Assembly: GCA_003483675.1 (NCBI GenBank)
Contig: DMYK01000297.1
Coordinates: forward strand, 3,352 to 10,309
From: Microcoleaceae cyanobacterium UBA11344
GTDB taxonomy: Bacteria > Cyanobacteriota > Cyanobacteriia > Cyanobacteriales > Microcoleaceae
Reading direction: 5' to 3'
Length of the DNA stretch: 6,958 bases
In this document: positions 5,435-6,958 of the stretch, one piece after another
How positions within the stretch are numbered: position 1 is the stretch's first letter
Layout of the letters: each line of letters opens with the position of its first letter
Notes under the pieces: model-generated
Told to the model about the DNA's origin: nothing
The model's input: the letters and a program-made list of their open reading frames with translations, nothing else
Database searches by the model: none
Translations under genes and position numbers: made by a program

Positions 5435-6958
5435 AGCGTAATTCCTTTGTTTCTTTGAGTGCGTTTAAGAAAGCTCCGTAGAGCGATCGCGCGAGGGTGC
5501 TGTCACAGGGTGGTTTTCCTTCCCCCTCAACCGAGTCTTGAAGTTCTTTGATAATTCCCGCCAAAAGTGACGTAACAACGCTGTCGAGTTCCCCTGCCGC
5601 TGATTTCGGCGCGAATTTGACATCTAGGAAGTGAACAATGCAAGGAACACCGCCCCGCACCAAACGCCCGATGATTTGCCAGATACTGACTAATTGAGTC
5701 CAACAAAGTACAGAGCGTTCATCATCAGTCAACTGTTTGAAAGACATCGCCCGACAGTTCAAATCGAGCATCTTGTCTACTGCATATCTGTAAAATTCAC
5801 TGTGAACATTTGCCAGGGTTAGAGTGTCGCCGCGCCGCCCAATTGGCTCGTACAAAGCGAAATTTGAGCAATTTTCCAGCGCCCAATTGTTGAGTTGCTG
5901 GACAGTGGTTTGCCAGTCATCGGGGACTGGCATCGGTCTGCTCAAAAATACCGCTGCTCCAAATGCTGCTATCCGCTTATCGTTGAGGATATTGTGACCC
6001 CGTTCTAAAGCCATTAAAGGTGCAATTACAATCTCAGTGGGAAGTTTGTTTAAATCCCGAATTTTACCCCGGCGAATCCCGCTTAAGTCAGCAGGAGCAT
6101 TGTCGCGGCGGAGAACTTTAATTCCGTCAATATTTACAACGGGGTAAATTGGTTTCAAAACTGACTCAATCTGTGCAGATTCGTCGTAGCTGTTGGCGAT
6201 GAGTAAAAGGCGTTTGCGAGCGCCCCAACGCTGCTGGTCTTGCTGTCCTTTATCTGTTAAAGTCTCAAATAGGCGATCGAGAAAGCTATTAGCTTTTCCC
6301 GGTCTCTTACAGACAGCCTCAACCATCTCCTTGGCTGCTTTTTTCCGTGCCGCCGGAGGCAATCCCGATAGGGCGATATCATTTCCAACACCATTCTGCT
6401 GCGGTGTGAAAAAAAACTCACTTTCGCCAATCCCAGCATCGCCAGCTTGGTGATTATTAGAGGCAGGTTCTAACAATACTGTAGGTCTTTTCCGAATGTG
6501 ATAAGCGGGAGCACCCGGAGCGTAGCTAGTACCTGAAATCAGCACGGTATGAGGGCCATCCCAATCGTCAACAGCAAAAATAGTGGGGAAATTGAGGAGT
6601 AAATCGCGACCGACTCCAACGTAGCGAAAATACTCCAATTTGCCCCCTCTGCTGCTGCGATCCGGCGTATATTTGAAGCCCAAAATATTCCCCACAGGTG
6701 CAGATGGCAGCACCGGCAGATAGTCGTGGGGCGGGCGATAAACTAGGGAAAGACTGGTGTCGTGCAAATCAATAACGCGCGTTGCCATTAAGGCGCTTAA
6801 ATGGTCAACCAAAAAGGCTAACCGATTACTCAGCACAGCCACGATAACTGCAAAGTACAAGTGCCGCGAAACTTCACCAAACTTAGTTTTATCGGCAATC
6901 GAAATTCCCAAAGATTCAAGCCATCTGTTTAGCCAATTAGCTACTTCAGCTAATGCCA
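5424..6958 (-). CDS. DinG/XPD-like superfamily 2 helicase of the pPIWI_RE island, C-terminal part (5' end outside window)
   Basis: The frame is open from the right window edge to TAA at 5424-5426, giving 510 residues of a longer protein. TTG at 6911 is in frame but is not a credible start, because coding sequence (NWLNRWLESL) continues above it. Motifs of the C-terminal half of an SF2 helicase appear in order: a motif III-like VLISGTSY (near 6545-6522), motif IV-like LLLIANSYDE (6209-6180), motif V-like ALERGHNIL (6011-5985) and motif VI QIIGRLVRGG (5678-5649). The last two resemble the XPD/DinG group, in which QxxGRxxR supplies the arginine finger. Walker A and the DEAH box are not visible and should lie beyond 6958; an Fe-S cluster cannot be judged. 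In the pPIWI_RE module such a helicase is encoded beside the PIWI gene and is presumed to unwind the target duplex or guide-target hybrid. Its 11-bp overlap with the pPIWI_RE gene supports a joint function. Confidence 0.82.
   Translation of the reverse strand, partial: ALAEVANWLNRWLESLGISIADKTKFGEVSRHLYFAVIVAVLSNRLAFLVDHLSALMATRVIDLHDTSLSLVYRPPHDYLPVLPSAPVGNILGFKYTPDRSSRGGKLEYFRYVGVGRDLLLNFPTIFAVDDWDGPHTVLISGTSYAPGAPAYHIRKRPTVLLEPASNNHQAGDAGIGESEFFFTPQQNGVGNDIALSGLPPAARKKAAKEMVEAVCKRPGKANSFLDRLFETLTDKGQQDQQRWGARKRLLLIANSYDESAQIESVLKPIYPVVNIDGIKVLRRDNAPADLSGIRRGKIRDLNKLPTEIVIAPLMALERGHNILNDKRIAAFGAAVFLSRPMPVPDDWQTTVQQLNNWALENCSNFALYEPIGRRGDTLTLANVHSEFYRYAVDKMLDLNCRAMSFKQLTDDERSVLCWTQLVSIWQIIGRLVRGGVPCIVHFLDVKFAPKSAAGELDSVVTSLLAGIIKELQDSVEGEGKPPCDSTLARSLYGAFLNALKETKELRYDI
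5442..5447 (-). promoter_or_regulatory. Ribosome binding site of the pPIWI_RE gene, inside the helicase coding sequence
   Basis: On the minus strand AAGGAA (complement of 5442-5447) lies 7 bases before ATG 5434-5432. It sits within the last codons of the helicase gene. Together with the 11-bp overlap (5424-5434) this points to translational coupling and a fixed ratio of the two proteins. Confidence 0.6.
5483..5490. repeat. HIP1 octamer GCGATCGC
   Basis: This is a second perfect HIP1 copy, in the 3' part of the helicase gene. Seven-of-eight matches occur in both halves of the window (for example 1423-1430, 5246-5253 and 6272-6279), so the defence-type genes share the HIP1 style of the Lpt cluster. 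Confidence 0.7.

Noticed and set aside
6909..6911. TTG start for the helicase gene
   Set aside because: The frame stays open and protein-like up to the window edge, and half of the helicase (motifs I and II) would be missing. The gene is partial, not short.

Overview
The window looks cyanobacterial, most likely a filamentous Oscillatoriales-type genome such as Microcoleus, Oscillatoria or Phormidium. The sequence holds two perfect HIP1 octamers (GCGATCGC at 2978-2985 and 5483-5490) and many 7/8 matches. Its intergenic gaps carry short repeats of kinds I associate with filamentous cyanobacteria. The three plus-strand proteins resemble cyanobacterial lipopolysaccharide-export (Lpt) proteins. 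The genus is an inference from style; there is no marker gene.

Left part (1-2612, plus strand): a chromosomal envelope-biogenesis cluster. It contains the 3' end of an LptA/OstA-type periplasmic bridge protein (1-348), a complete LptB-type ATPase (best start GTG at 577, to 1305) and a complete LptF/LptG-type six-helix permease (1446-2612). These proteins form the inner-membrane and periplasmic parts of the lipopolysaccharide extraction machine. The two gaps (349-576 and 1306-1445) contain repeat-like DNA: a 12-bp perfect inverted repeat, a CTTCGCG tandem element and a CATTCTGAG-type element.

Right part (2627-6958, minus strand): a two-gene unit, read from right to left, belonging to the pPIWI_RE defence-type island. 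The upstream gene (5424 to beyond the window edge) encodes the C-terminal helicase lobe of a DinG/XPD-like superfamily 2 helicase. The downstream gene (2627-5434) encodes a complete 935-residue pPIWI_RE protein: X domain, MID-like domain and a divergent PIWI/RNase H-like domain. The genes overlap by 11 bp, so they are probably translationally coupled. The family was described computationally as a three-gene module with a restriction-endonuclease-fold protein. No such gene is inside the window, so it would have to lie to the right of 6958 or be absent.

The two blocks converge tail to tail with only 14 bp between the stop codons (lptF/G-like and pPIWI_RE). There is no visible mobile element, tRNA or terminator at the junction. 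The pPIWI_RE/helicase pair is the notable content: a little-studied Argonaute-related system, probably acting against invading nucleic acid, here in a cyanobacterium, with a non-canonical active site and an unusual Ser/Glu-rich acidic C-terminal tail.
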